Made by a program: the position numbers and the translations under genes. Positions 1 to 11,694 of a stretch of 64,000 nt of DNA are shown piece after piece. The notes below the pieces were generated by a model that was not told the origin of the DNA, searched no databases, and worked only from the letters and a program-made list of their open reading frames with translations. This DNA is from Streptomyces avermitilis MA-4680 = NBRC 14893 (GTDB taxonomy: Bacteria > Actinomycetota > Actinomycetes > Streptomycetales > Streptomycetaceae): NCBI RefSeq assembly GCF_000009765.2, contig NC_003155.5:5890001-5954000 (forward strand). Direction: 5' to 3'. Each line of letters opens with the position of its first letter. The stretch's first letter is position 1.

Positions 1-66
1 GGCACCGAGCGCCAGGTCGCCGTCTCCAAGGGCGAGAAGCCTCAGGACGAGGGGGTGGAGGCATGA
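1..66 (+). CDS. nuoI: NADH-quinone oxidoreductase subunit I, C-terminal end (partial)
   Basis: Only the last 21 codons are in the window; they read GTERQVAVSKGEKPQDEGVE plus a final Ala and a TGA stop. The frame is open from base 1 and its stop overlaps the ATG of nuoJ. A hydrophilic, charged tail is usual for actinobacterial NuoI, which carries two 4Fe-4S clusters in the peripheral arm, but no cluster residues are visible here. The identification rests on position directly before nuoJ in the conserved nuoA-N order. Confidence 0.75.
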   Translation, partial: GTERQVAVSKGEKPQDEGVEA

Positions 67-905
67 GCGCGCAGCTCGCCGCCTACTCCACCTCCACCGG
101 TGAGGCCTTCCAGTTCTGGATCCTCGGCACCGTCGCCGTGATCGGCGCCCTGTGCACCGTCCTCATGAAGAAGGCCGTGCACAGCGCCCTCTGCCTCGCC
201 GGCACCATGATCATCCTGGCGGTGTTCTACCTCGCCAACGGCGCCTACTTCCTGGGCGTCGTGCAGATCGTCGTCTACACCGGCGCGATCATGATGCTGT
301 TCCTGTTCGTGGTGATGCTCGTCGGCGTCACCGCGGCGGACTCGCTGAAGGAGACCATCAAGGGCCAGCGCTGGCTGGCCCTGGTGTGCGGGCTCGGTTT
401 CGGCACCCTGCTGTTCGCGGGCATCGGCAACGCGTCCATCAAGGAGTTCGACGGCCTCGGCACGGCCAATGCGAACGGCAACGTGGAGGGCCTCGCCGCC
501 CTCATCTTCACCAAGTACGTGTTCGCCTTCGAAATCACCGGCGCCCTGCTCATCACGGCCGCCGTCGGCGCCATGGTGCTCACCCACCGCGAGCGCACCG
601 AGCGGGCCAAGACCCAGCGCGAGCTGTCCGAGCAGCGCGTACGCGAGGGCAAGCACCTGCCGCCGCTGCCGGCCCCCGGCGTCTACGCCCGGCACAACGC
701 GGTGGACATCGCGGGCCTCCTCCCGGACGGCACCCCGTCCGAGCTGACCGTCAACAAGACGCTGCGGGAGCGCGGCCAGATCCGTGACGTGTCCACCGAG
801 GCGCTGAACGACCTGAAGGCTCTGGAGCGCCGGGCCGAGGAGCGCCTGGAGCGGACCGACGTCGAGCCGGTGAGCCCGAAGCGGACCGAGGAGGCGTCGA
901 AGTGA
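63..905 (+). CDS. nuoJ: NADH-quinone oxidoreductase subunit J
   Basis: NuoJ is a membrane-arm subunit of proton-pumping complex I, next to the quinone chamber. The protein has 280 residues, with hydrophobic helices in about the first 165, including the conserved region [20 protein letters not shown]. The remaining ~115 residues form a charged hydrophilic tail, longer than E. coli NuoJ (about 184 residues) but common in actinobacteria. The ATG overlaps the nuoI stop and its own TGA overlaps the GTG of nuoK, so it is translationally coupled inside the operon. Confidence 0.96.
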
Positions 906-1201
906 ACCCCGTCAACTACCTGTATCTCGCCGCCCTGTTGTTCACGATCGGCGCCACCGGCGTACTGATCAGACGGAACGCGATCGTGGTGTTCATGTGT
1001 GTCGAGCTGATGCTCAACGCCTGCAATCTCGCGTTCGTCGCCTTCTCCCGGCTGCACGGCAATCTCGACGGCCAGATCATCGCCTTCTTCACGATGGTCG
1101 TCGCCGCCGCGGAGGTCGTGGTCGGGCTCGCGATCATCGTGTCGCTGTTCCGTTCCCGCCACTCGGCCTCGGTCGACGACGCCAGCCTGATGAAGCTGTA
1201 A
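902..1201 (+). CDS. nuoK: NADH-quinone oxidoreductase subunit K
   Basis: This is a 99-residue protein with three membrane helices, the standard length for NuoK, a small antiporter-like subunit of the complex I membrane arm. The two glutamates needed for proton transfer in the family are present: E35 in the motif VELMLNA and E71 in [10 protein letters not shown]. The GTG start overlaps the nuoJ stop codon. nuoL follows after 13 bases. Confidence 0.96.
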
Positions 1202-1214
1202 GGGGCGCTGGACC

Positions 1215-3119
1215 GTGACTAACCCTGAGAACCTGATCGCGCTGCTGGTGGCGGCGCCTCTGCTCGGAGCGGCCGTACTGCTGTGCGGTGGCCGGCGGCT
1301 CGATGCCGTCGGCCACTGGATCGGCACGGTCCTCGCGGCGGCCTCCTTCGTGATCGGCGTGGTGCTCTTCGCCGACATGCTGGGCAAGGGCGCCGAGGAG
1401 CGGACCTTCACGCAGCACCTGTTCAGCTGGATCCCGGTCGCCGGCTTCAAGGCCGACGTCGGCTTCCAGCTCGACCAGCTGTCGATGACGTTCGTCCTGC
1501 TGATCACCGGCGTCGGCTCACTCATCCACCTGTACTCGGTCGGGTACATGGAGCACGACGAGCGCCGCCGCCGGTTCTTCGGCTATCTGAACCTGTTCCT
1601 CGCGGCGATGCTGCTGCTCGTCCTCGCCGACAACTACCTGCTGTTGTACGTCGGCTGGGAGGGCGTCGGCCTCGCCTCCTACCTGCTGATCGGCTTCTGG
1701 CAGCACAAGCCCAGCGCCGCCACCGCCGCGAAGAAGGCCTTCCTGGTCAACCGCGTCGGCGACATGGGCCTGTCGATCGCGATCATGCTGATGTTCACGA
1801 CGTTCGGGACGTTCGCGTTCGGACCCGTCTTCACCCACGTGGGTGACACCGGCGAGGGCAAGCTCACCGCCATCGGCCTGATGCTGTTGCTCGCGGCCTG
1901 CGGCAAGTCCGCCCAGGTGCCGTTGCAGTCGTGGCTCGGGGACGCGATGGAGGGCCCGACCCCGGTCTCGGCCCTCATCCACGCCGCGACCATGGTGACC
2001 GCCGGTGTGTATCTGATCGTCCGCTCCGGCGCGATCTTCAACGCGGCGCCCGACGCACAGCTCGTCGTCACCGTCGTCGGTGCGGTGACGCTCCTGTTCG
2101 GTGCGATCGTCGGTTGCGCGAAGGACGACATCAAGAAGGCGCTCGCCGGGTCGACCATGTCGCAGATCGGCTACATGGTGCTGGCGGCGGGTCTCGGCCC
2201 GATCGGCTACGTCTTCGCGATCATGCACCTGGTGACGCACGGCTTCTTCAAGGCCGGGCTCTTCCTCGGCGCCGGTTCGGTCATGCACGGCATGAACGAC
2301 GAGGTGGACATGAGGAAGTACGGCGGCCTCAGGAAGTACATGCCGATCACGTTCATCACCTTCGGCCTCGGCTACCTCGCCATCATCGGCTTCCCGGGTC
2401 TGTCCGGCTTCTTCTCCAAGGACAAGATCATCGAGGCGGCCTTCGCCAAGGGCGGCACCGAGGGCTGGATCCTCGGCGGCGCGGCCCTGCTCGGCGCGGC
2501 CATCACCGCGTACTACATGACGCGCGTGATGCTGATGACCTTCTTCGGGGAGAAGCGCTGGCAGCCCGATGCGGAGGGCCATGAGCCGCATCCGCACGAG
2601 TCGCCGAGTTCCATGACGATCCCGATGATCGTGCTGGCCTTCGGATCGGTCTTCGCCGGCGGGTTCTTCAGCATCGGCGACCGTTTCCTGCACTGGCTGG
2701 AGCCGGTCACCGGGCACTCGGAGGGCAACTCGCCCGTCAGCGCCCTCTCGGTCACGGTGGCCACCATGGTGTTGCTCGTCGTCGGCGCCGGAATCGCGTA
2801 CGCCCAGTACGGGCGTCGCCCCGTCCCGGTGCTCGCCCCGCGCGGCTCCCTGCTCACCAGGGCCGCCCGGCGCGATCTGCTCCAGGACGACTTCAACCAC
2901 GTCGTGCTCGTCCGCGGCGGGGAGCACCTCACGCGCTCCCTGGTGTACGTCGACCACACCCTGGTCGACGGCGTCGTCAACGGCACGGCGGCCTCGGTCG
3001 GCGGGCTCTCCGGACGGCTCCGCAAGCTCCAGAACGGCTATGCGCGGTCGTACGCGGTCTCGATGTTCGGCGGTGTGGCGGTCCTCATCGCCTTGACCCT
3101 GCTGATGAGGGCGGTCTGA
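1215..3119 (+). CDS. nuoL: NADH-quinone oxidoreductase subunit L
   Basis: NuoL is the distal antiporter-like proton-pumping subunit of complex I and provides the long lateral helix. The 634-residue length is normal. Family motifs are visible: the helix with LYVGWEGVGLASYLL (key Glu) and the segment CGKSAQVPLQSWLGDAM (key Lys) followed by GPTPVSALIHAATMV. The GTG start is 13 bases after nuoK and nuoM begins 5 bases after the stop, so it lies in the same transcript. Confidence 0.96.
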   Translation: MTNPENLIALLVAAPLLGAAVLLCGGRRLDAVGHWIGTVLAAASFVIGVVLFADMLGKGAEERTFTQHLFSWIPVAGFKADVGFQLDQLSMTFVLLITGVGSLIHLYSVGYMEHDERRRRFFGYLNLFLAAMLLLVLADNYLLLYVGWEGVGLASYLLIGFWQHKPSAATAAKKAFLVNRVGDMGLSIAIMLMFTTFGTFAFGPVFTHVGDTGEGKLTAIGLMLLLAACGKSAQVPLQSWLGDAMEGPTPVSALIHAATMVTAGVYLIVRSGAIFNAAPDAQLVVTVVGAVTLLFGAIVGCAKDDIKKALAGSTMSQIGYMVLAAGLGPIGYVFAIMHLVTHGFFKAGLFLGAGSVMHGMNDEVDMRKYGGLRKYMPITFITFGLGYLAIIGFPGLSGFFSKDKIIEAAFAKGGTEGWILGGAALLGAAITAYYMTRVMLMTFFGEKRWQPDAEGHEPHPHESPSSMTIPMIVLAFGSVFAGGFFSIGDRFLHWLEPVTGHSEGNSPVSALSVTVATMVLLVVGAGIAYAQYGRRPVPVLAPRGSLLTRAARRDLLQDDFNHVVLVRGGEHLTRSLVYVDHTLVDGVVNGTAASVGGLSGRLRKLQNGYARSYAVSMFGGVAVLIALTLLMRAV

Positions 3120-3124
3120 TACCG

Positions 3125-4723
3125 ATGTCCTTTCCTCTGCTGACAGCGACGGCGGTGCTCCCGGCCCTCGGGGCGCTCGCCACGGCCGCCGTGCCGGCCG
3201 CGCGACGCACCGCCGCCAAGTGGCTGGCGCTGGCCGTCTCACTGGCCACGCTGGTGCTCGCCGCGGTGGTCCTGGTCCGCTTCGAGCCGGGCGGCGCCCG
3301 CTACCAGCTCACCGAATCCCACCCCTGGATCAAGGACTTCGGGGTGCGGTACGAGCTGGGCGTGGACGGCATCGGGGTGGCGCTGGTCGCGCTGACCGCG
3401 CTGCTGATCCCGTTCATCATTCTGGCGGGGTGGCACGACGCCGATCCGTTGGAGACCCGGTCCTCACGCTGGCGGCCGACCCAGGGCTTCTTCGCTCTGA
3501 TCCTGGCCGTCGAGGCGATGGTGATCCTCTCCTTCGAGGCCACCGACGTCTTCCTCTTCTACATCTTCTTCGAAGCCATGCTGATCCCGATGTACTTCCT
3601 CATCGGAGGCTTCGGGGACCGCGCCCACGGCGCGTATCAATCCGCCGTCACCGCGGCGCAGCGCGACGAGGCGGCGGCGACGCAACGCTCGTACGCCGCC
3701 GTGAAGTTCCTCCTCTACAACCTGGTCGGCGGCCTGATCATGCTGGCCGCGGTGATCGGCCTCTACGTGGTGGCCGGGAACTTCTCGCTCCAGGAGATCG
3801 TGCAGGCGCGGGCCAACGGCTCGCTGCACATGGCGACCAGCACCGAGCGGTGGCTGTTCCTCGGGTTCTTCTTCGCCTTCGCGGTGAAGGCGCCGCTGTG
3901 GCCGCTGCACACCTGGCTGCCCAACGCCATGGGGGAATCCACCGCCCCGGTCGCCGTACTGATCACGGCGGTCGTCGACAAGGTGGGCACGTTCGCGATG
4001 CTCCGCTTCTGTCTCGGGCTGTTCCCGGAGGCGTCGAAGTGGGCGACGCCCGTCATCCTCGTGCTCGCACTGATCAGCATCGTCTACGGGGCGCTGCTCG
4101 CGGTCGGTCAGCGGGACATCAAGCGGCTGGTGGCGTACGCGTCGATCTCGCACTTCGGATTCATCGTCCTGGGCATCTTCGCGATGACCAGCCAGGGCCA
4201 GTCCGGCGCGACGCTCTACATGGTCAACCACGGGATCTCGACGGCCGCCCTGATGCTGGTCGCCGGCTTCCTGATCTCCCGGCGCGGATCGCGGCTCATC
4301 GCCGACTACGGGGGCGTGCAGAAGGTCGCGCCGGTGCTCGCCGGCACGTTCCTGATCGGGGGCCTGGCCACCCTGTCGCTCCCCGGCCTCGCGCCGTTCG
4401 TGAGTGAATTCCTGGTCCTGGTCGGCACGTTCACGCGCTACCCGGCGGTCGGGATCATCGCCACCTTCGGCATCGTCCTGGCCGCGCTCTACACCCTCGT
4501 CCTCTACCAGCGCACGATGACGGGCCCGGTGAAGGCGGAGGTCGCCGAGATGCCGGACCTCAGGGCGCGGGAACTCCTGGTGGTCGCCCCGCTGATCGCG
4601 CTGCTGATCTTCCTGGGCGTCTACCCGAAGCCGGTCACCGACATCGTCAACCCAGCGGTCCAGCAGACCATGTCCGACGTACACGAGAAGGACCCCAAGC
4701 CCGAGGTGGAGGCGGCCAAGTGA
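3125..4723 (+). CDS. nuoM: NADH-quinone oxidoreductase subunit M
   Basis: NuoM is the second antiporter-like subunit of the complex I membrane arm. The 532-residue, highly hydrophobic protein shows the Proton_antipo_M signatures FFEAMLIPMYFLIGG and KAPLWPLHTWLPNAM, followed by a broken helix and an invariant-type lysine segment DIKRLVAYASISH. Its TGA overlaps the GTG of nuoN (GTGA), indicating translational coupling. Confidence 0.96.
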   Translation: MSFPLLTATAVLPALGALATAAVPAARRTAAKWLALAVSLATLVLAAVVLVRFEPGGARYQLTESHPWIKDFGVRYELGVDGIGVALVALTALLIPFIILAGWHDADPLETRSSRWRPTQGFFALILAVEAMVILSFEATDVFLFYIFFEAMLIPMYFLIGGFGDRAHGAYQSAVTAAQRDEAAATQRSYAAVKFLLYNLVGGLIMLAAVIGLYVVAGNFSLQEIVQARANGSLHMATSTERWLFLGFFFAFAVKAPLWPLHTWLPNAMGESTAPVAVLITAVVDKVGTFAMLRFCLGLFPEASKWATPVILVLALISIVYGALLAVGQRDIKRLVAYASISHFGFIVLGIFAMTSQGQSGATLYMVNHGISTAALMLVAGFLISRRGSRLIADYGGVQKVAPVLAGTFLIGGLATLSLPGLAPFVSEFLVLVGTFTRYPAVGIIATFGIVLAALYTLVLYQRTMTGPVKAEVAEMPDLRARELLVVAPLIALLIFLGVYPKPVTDIVNPAVQQTMSDVHEKDPKPEVEAAK

Positions 4724-6348
4724 GCGCATCAGCCGTCCACAGCCTGTGGACAACGGCGGCCGATCCGATTTCCAAGATCGACGCACCCAAGATCGAATAC
4801 GGGCAATTGTCGCCCACCCTGATCGTCATCGGGGCGGCTCTCGTCGGAGTGCTGGTCGAGGCGTTCGTCCCGCGCAAGTCCCGCTACTACGCCCAGGTGT
4901 TCGTGTCCGTCGTCGCGCTCGCCGCCGCCTTCGCGGCCGTGGTGGCGCTCGCGGCGGGCGGATACGGCACCACGAAGGCGCACATCGCGGCCATGGGCGC
5001 GATCGCCGTCGACGGACCGGCCCTGTTCCTCCAGGGCACGATCCTGCTCGCCGGACTGCTCGGCGTGTTCACCTTCGCCGAACGGCGCCTCGACCCGGAG
5101 GTACACGGCAACCGGGTCGACTCCTTCGCCGCGCAGGCCGCGTCCGTGCCGGGCAGCGACAGCGAGAAAGCGGCGGTCAAGGCAGGGTTCACCACCACCG
5201 AGGTGTTCCCGCTGCTCCTCTTCGCCGTCGGCGGCATGCTGATCTTCCCGTCGGCCAACGACCTGCTGACGCTCTTCGTGGCCCTGGAAGTCTTCTCGCT
5301 GCCCCTGTACCTGCTGTGCGCCGTGGCCCGCCGCAAGCGGCTCATGTCGCAGGAGGCCGCCGTCAAGTACTTCCTGCTCGGCGCCTTCGCCTCCGCGTTC
5401 ACCCTCTTCGGCATCGCGCTCCTGTACGGATACGCGGGCTCGATGTCGTACGCGACGATCGCGCAGGTCGTCGACGGCACCGTGCAGAACGTCGACCCGG
5501 CGCTCGCCGGCACCATGGGCAACGACGCGCTGCTGCTCGTCGGCGCCGCGATGCTGGTGATGGGGCTGCTGTTCAAGGTGGGCGCGGTGCCGTTCCACAT
5601 GTGGACGCCGGACGTGTACCAGGGCGCGCCGACCCCGGTCACCGGCTTCATGGCGGCGGCGACCAAGGTGGCGGCGTTCGGCGCGCTGCTGCGGCTCCTG
5701 TACGTGGTCCTGCCGGGCCTGCGCTGGGACTGGCGGCCGGTCATGTGGGCCGTCGCGATCGTCACCATGCTCGGCGGTGCGATCGTCGCGATCACCCAGA
5801 CCGACATCAAACGGCTGCTCGCGTACTCGTCGATCGCGCACGCGGGCTTCATCCTCGCGGGTGTCATCGCGACGACCCCGGACGGTGTCTCGTCCGTCCT
5901 CTTCTACCTGGGCGCCTACTCGTTCGTGACGATCGGGGCCTTCGCGGTGGTCACACTCGTCCGGGACGCGGGCGGCGAGGCCACCCACCTGTCCAAGTGG
6001 GCGGGGCTCGGGCGCAGGTCGCCGCTGGTGGCGGCCGTGTTCGCGGTCTTCCTGCTGGCCTTCGCGGGCATTCCGCTGACCTCCGGGTTCGCCGGAAAGT
6101 TCGCCGTGTTCAAGGCGGCGGCGGAGGGCGGCGCGGCCCCGCTCGTCGTGGTCGGTGTGATCTCGTCGGCGATCGCCGCGTTCTTCTACATCCGGGTGAT
6201 CGTGCTGATGTTCTTCAGCGAGCCGCGTCCGGAGGGGCCGACGGTGGCCGTGCCGTCGCCGCTGACGACGACGGTGATCGGGGTGGGCGTGGTGGTCACG
6301 CTGGTGCTGGGGGTCGCACCGCAGTACTTCCTGGATCTGGCCGGTTAG
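4720..6348 (+). CDS. nuoN: NADH-quinone oxidoreductase subunit N
   Basis: NuoN is the antiporter-like subunit closest to the quinone chamber. The 542-residue protein carries the family motifs LFVALEVFSLPLYLLC (key Glu), KVGAVPFHMWTPDVYQGAPT and DIKRLLAYSSIAHAGF. It is the last gene of this operon: a 379-base gap with repeats separates it from recQ, and no strong terminator hairpin is obvious just after the stop. Confidence 0.96.
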   Translation: MSASAVHSLWTTAADPISKIDAPKIEYGQLSPTLIVIGAALVGVLVEAFVPRKSRYYAQVFVSVVALAAAFAAVVALAAGGYGTTKAHIAAMGAIAVDGPALFLQGTILLAGLLGVFTFAERRLDPEVHGNRVDSFAAQAASVPGSDSEKAAVKAGFTTTEVFPLLLFAVGGMLIFPSANDLLTLFVALEVFSLPLYLLCAVARRKRLMSQEAAVKYFLLGAFASAFTLFGIALLYGYAGSMSYATIAQVVDGTVQNVDPALAGTMGNDALLLVGAAMLVMGLLFKVGAVPFHMWTPDVYQGAPTPVTGFMAAATKVAAFGALLRLLYVVLPGLRWDWRPVMWAVAIVTMLGGAIVAITQTDIKRLLAYSSIAHAGFILAGVIATTPDGVSSVLFYLGAYSFVTIGAFAVVTLVRDAGGEATHLSKWAGLGRRSPLVAAVFAVFLLAFAGIPLTSGFAGKFAVFKAAAEGGAAPLVVVGVISSAIAAFFYIRVIVLMFFSEPRPEGPTVAVPSPLTTTVIGVGVVVTLVLGVAPQYFLDLAG

Positions 6349-6427
6349 TCGGGGGTCTTCGTCCGCTGACGTTCGGTTGAGCTTCGGGACCCGGTCTCCT
6401 GCGGAGCCGCCTCCCGACGCATGTCCG

Positions 6428-6481
6428 GGAGGCCGGTGGTCAGGAGGCCGGTGGTCAGGAGGCGGGTGGTCAGGAGGCCGG
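6428..6481 (+). repeat. 15-bp tandem repeat, about 3.6 copies
   Basis: The unit GGAGGCCGGTGGTCA occurs at 6428 and 6443. A third copy at 6458 has one change, and a partial copy begins at 6473. It lies in the nuoN-recQ gap; a slipped-strand origin is likely and no function can be assigned. Confidence 0.85.
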
Positions 6482-6570
6482 GCGCTCGGAGGCAGCCGAC
6501 GGGCCGGGTCGGCGCCCGGCCGGGATACGTACGGGCGCCGACCGGCTGAGCGGCGCCGGGTACGCGGCGG

Positions 6571-6636
6571 AGCCGGCGACGGGAGCCGGGCACGCAGGGG
6601 AGCCGGCGACCGGAGCCGGGCACGCAGGAGAGCCGG
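6571..6636 (+). repeat. 30-bp tandem repeat, two copies plus a partial
   Basis: Two 30-base units at 6571-6600 and 6601-6630, beginning AGCCGGCGAC and containing GGAGCCGGGCACGCAGG, differ at only two positions. A six-base third start follows, and a diverged unit seems to precede the array. It ends about 90 bases before the recQ start. Confidence 0.8.
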
Positions 6637-6727
6637 TCGGTCGCAGCCTGTGGATAACTCCGACGGTGTCGGCGCGGAGCCCTATGGTGGCTGTCGTGGG
6701 CGAAGCACGACGGACGGGGGACAGGCG

Positions 6728-8731
<2,004 letters not shown>

Positions 8732-8809
8732 TGCGGGGGACAGCCCCTGATCAGCCCGCGTCAGCAACCCTGCGGGTCAGTACACCTGGCACGGTGGACC
8801 GGCCGTCCG

Positions 8810-11629
8810 TCACAGGGCGCGTGACGCGTACGCCCTGACGTCCGCGTCGGAGTCGGTGGTGGCGGTGGCGAGGGCCGCGCGGGCGTCGGGGGAGCCGGGT
8901 CCCTCGGATTCCGCGTGGCGGACCAACGCCAGTACCGCCGCCTTGCGGACGTCGGCGTTCGGGTCGGCGAGCGACTTGGACAGGGCGGGCACGGCAGCGT
9001 CGGCGGCCGCCGCGGACAGTGCGGTGGCGGCGCCGGAGCGGACCTGCCAGGCGGCGTCGGACCGGGCGGCGACGGCCCGGGCGGTCAGCAGCGGCGGGCA
9101 CCCGGTGGCGGCCAGCGCCTCGAAGGCGGCGGCGCGGACGAGTGCGTCGGTGTCTCCCGTGAGCCGGTCGAGGGCGGCCAGGACACCGTCGTCGGTGGAG
9201 TCCGCTGCGGTGGGGCCGGCGGGGTGCTTCGAGCCCAGGGTGGCCAGGGCTTTGGCGACGGCGACGCGGACCTCCCGGGAGGGGTCGGCCGCGGCGAGGA
9301 GCAGCGCCCGGTCCGCGTCGACGGAGACCAGTGCCCGTACCGCTTCGATGCGGACCGCGGCCTCGGTGTCGGCCAGCGCGGCGGCGAAGAGGCCGGTGTC
9401 TCCCATCCGCAGGGCTCGCAGCACGTCGAGGGCGGCGGCACGGACGACGGGATCGTCGTGGGTGACGGCGCGGGTGAGGGGTTCGCCCAGGGCCGGTTCG
9501 GGGGTGAGGGTCTCGACGAGTTCACGGAGGGAGGCCGCGGCGGTGGTGCGTACGGCGGGGTGGAGGTCGGCGAGCGCGGTGGCGAGCGCCGGGCCCGTGC
9601 CGGGCGGCACGGTTTCGGTGAGGATCGTGACGGCCGTTCGGCGGACGGCGGGTTCGGGGTCCGCCAAGTACGGTGCGACGGTCGCGAGGTCGGCGTCTTC
9701 CTCCGCGAGGGCGAGGAGTTCGAGCAGCCGGGGCGAGGTGACCTCGCTCGCGCCACTCTCGTCCTCGCCGGTGATCCCCGTGGTCCCTGTGGTCCCCGTG
9801 ATCCCGGGGGTGTCCGTTATCCCGGTCGTGAGGGGCTCCGGCGGTGAGGCCATCGGTGCCGTCTCCCGGGCCCCCGCCGTGGCCACTCCCTCCGGGTGCA
9901 CCTCGCCCAGATGGCGCGAGGCGCCCCCGGTCGGGGTGAATTCGTCGACCGGGACCAGGTACGGGGCCACGGGTCGGGCCGTGAACTCCATGGAGCCGGA
10001 GGGGGACTTGTGCAGGTCGAGGTGGTGGAACCAGGACGCGTCGTCGCGGGCCGGGTGGTCCGTGCGGTCGTGGTACAGGCCCCAGCGGGACTCCGTGCGG
10101 GCGAGAGAGGCGCGGGCCGCCATTTCCGCGCAGTCGCGGATGAAGGTGACTTCGGCGCAGCGCATCAGTTCGTGCGGGGTGCGGGCGCCCATCGCGGCGA
10201 TGTCCGCGCGCATCCGCTCGAAGGACTCCAGGGCCAGGGACAGGCGGGCGCCGGACTTGGGCGGGGCCACGTAGTCGTTCACGAAGCGGCGGAGTTTGTA
10301 CTCGACCTGGGGCTGCGGCGGGCCGTCCGGGTGGCGCAGTGGGCGGTAGATCAGCTCGTGGGCCTCGTGGAGTTGGCCGGCGGGCAGCTCGCCCTCGTAC
10401 GCCCGGAACCGGGACGCGTCCGCGCCCGCCAGGTCGCCGAAGACGAATGCGCCGATCATGTAGTTGTGCGGGACGCAGGCCAGGTCGCCGGCGGCGTACA
10501 GGCGCGGCACGGTCGTGCGGGCGTGCTCGTCGACACGTACGCCGGAGGCCGAGTGGCCGCCGCACAGGCCGATTTCGGAGATGTGCATCTCGATGTCGTG
10601 GGTGCGGTAGTCGTGTCCCCGGCCGGAGTGGAAGGTGCCGCGCGTGGGGCGTTCCGTGGTGTGCAGGATCGACTCCAGCGCGGTGATCGACTCCTCCGGG
10701 AGGTGGCTCAGCTTGAGGTAGACCGGTCCCCGGTCGGAGGCGACCTCGGCCGCGAACTCCGCCATCATCTGGCCCGACCAGTAGTCGGAGTCGACGAAGC
10801 GTTCGCCGTGCCGGTTGACCTGGTAGCCGCCGAAGGGGTTGGCGACGTAGGCGCAGGCCGGCCCGTTGTAGTCCTTGATCAGCGGGTTGATCTGGAAGCA
10901 CTCGATGCCGGTCAGTTCGGCGCCCGCGTGGTACGCCATCGCGTAGCCGTCGCCCGCGTTCGTCGGGTTCTCGTACGTGCCGTACAGATAGCCGGAGGCG
11001 GGCAGACCGAGCCGGCCGCAGGCTCCCGTCGCCAGGATCACGGCGCCCGCCCGGACGGAGACGAACTGTCCCGTACGGGTGTTGAAGCCCGCCGCCCCCA
11101 CGGCGCGCCCCTCGGCCGTCAGTACGCGCACCGGCATCACACGGTTCTCGATGCGGATGCGTTCGCGCATCTCGCGCCGCCGCAGCTGCCGGTACAGGAC
11201 CTTCTTGACGTCCTTGCCCTCGGGCATCGGCAGGACGTACGAACCGGAGCGGTGGACCTGGCGGACCGCGTACTCGCCGTGTTCGTCCTTCTCGAACTTC
11301 ACGCCGTACGACTCCAGCCGCTGCACCATCGCGAAGCCGCGGGTGGCGGTCTGGCGGACGGTGGACTGGTCGACGATGCCGTCGTTGGCGCGGGTGATCT
11401 CGGCGACGTAGTCGTCGGGTTCGGCGCGGCCGGGGATGACGGCGTTGTTGACGCCGTCCATGCCCATGGCGAGGGCGCCGGAGTGGCGGACGTGCGCCTT
11501 CTCCAGCAGGAGGACGTCCGCGCCGTGTTCGGCGGCCGTCAGCGCGGCCATCGTGCCGGCCGTGCCGCCGCCGATGACGAGGACGTCGCAGCTGAGTTCT
11601 TCGGCGTCGGTGAGGGCGGGGATCTCCAC
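8810..11629 (-). CDS. AprA-like flavoprotein (fumarate reductase/succinate dehydrogenase family) fused to C-terminal HEAT repeats
   Basis: This 939-residue protein is predicted to be a cytoplasmic FAD oxidoreductase. Residues 12-410 are an FAD_binding_2 domain, with the dinucleotide motif VIGGGTAGT (18-26), the second FAD contact YAAGDLA (378-384) and a 'PHNYMIGAFVFGDLAG' segment. H388 there is placed like the active-site His of adenylylsulfate reductase alpha (AprA), which has HKFSSGSF at that point. Residues 440-565 resemble the AprA C-terminal part (WGLYHDRTDHP). After a Thr/Gly linker (600-622), residues 633-939 are tandem HEAT-like helical repeats, which are not part of classical AprA. 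It is the last gene of the operon with a ferredoxin and an ABC importer. The substrate is unknown; a sulfur compound is inferred. Confidence 0.85.
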   Translation of the reverse strand: MEIPALTDAEELSCDVLVIGGGTAGTMAALTAAEHGADVLLLEKAHVRHSGALAMGMDGVNNAVIPGRAEPDDYVAEITRANDGIVDQSTVRQTATRGFAMVQRLESYGVKFEKDEHGEYAVRQVHRSGSYVLPMPEGKDVKKVLYRQLRRREMRERIRIENRVMPVRVLTAEGRAVGAAGFNTRTGQFVSVRAGAVILATGACGRLGLPASGYLYGTYENPTNAGDGYAMAYHAGAELTGIECFQINPLIKDYNGPACAYVANPFGGYQVNRHGERFVDSDYWSGQMMAEFAAEVASDRGPVYLKLSHLPEESITALESILHTTERPTRGTFHSGRGHDYRTHDIEMHISEIGLCGGHSASGVRVDEHARTTVPRLYAAGDLACVPHNYMIGAFVFGDLAGADASRFRAYEGELPAGQLHEAHELIYRPLRHPDGPPQPQVEYKLRRFVNDYVAPPKSGARLSLALESFERMRADIAAMGARTPHELMRCAEVTFIRDCAEMAARASLARTESRWGLYHDRTDHPARDDASWFHHLDLHKSPSGSMEFTARPVAPYLVPVDEFTPTGGASRHLGEVHPEGVATAGARETAPMASPPEPLTTGITDTPGITGTTGTTGITGEDESGASEVTSPRLLELLALAEEDADLATVAPYLADPEPAVRRTAVTILTETVPPGTGPALATALADLHPAVRTTAAASLRELVETLTPEPALGEPLTRAVTHDDPVVRAAALDVLRALRMGDTGLFAAALADTEAAVRIEAVRALVSVDADRALLLAAADPSREVRVAVAKALATLGSKHPAGPTAADSTDDGVLAALDRLTGDTDALVRAAAFEALAATGCPPLLTARAVAARSDAAWQVRSGAATALSAAAADAAVPALSKSLADPNADVRKAAVLALVRHAESEGPGSPDARAALATATTDSDADVRAYASRAL

Positions 11630-11694
11630 CGGGGTCCCTTTCAGGTACTGGGCTTCAGACAGGGGGTTTCAGGCAGTCAGGTGCTTCAGGTGCT

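Larger units (their letters stand above)
6349..6727 (+). other. Intergenic region between nuoN and recQ, rich in direct repeats
   Basis: No gene is supportable in these 379 bases. The reading frame of recQ stays open upstream, but that stretch (about residues 1-117 of the longer version) is a Gly/Arg/Pro-rich translation of repeats and is better read as non-coding. Two tandem arrays are annotated separately. Confidence 0.6.

Noticed and set aside
8732..8809. Terminator between recQ and the flavoprotein gene
   Set aside because: Only short stems (4-5 bp) are visible, too weak to call, although one is expected between convergent genes.
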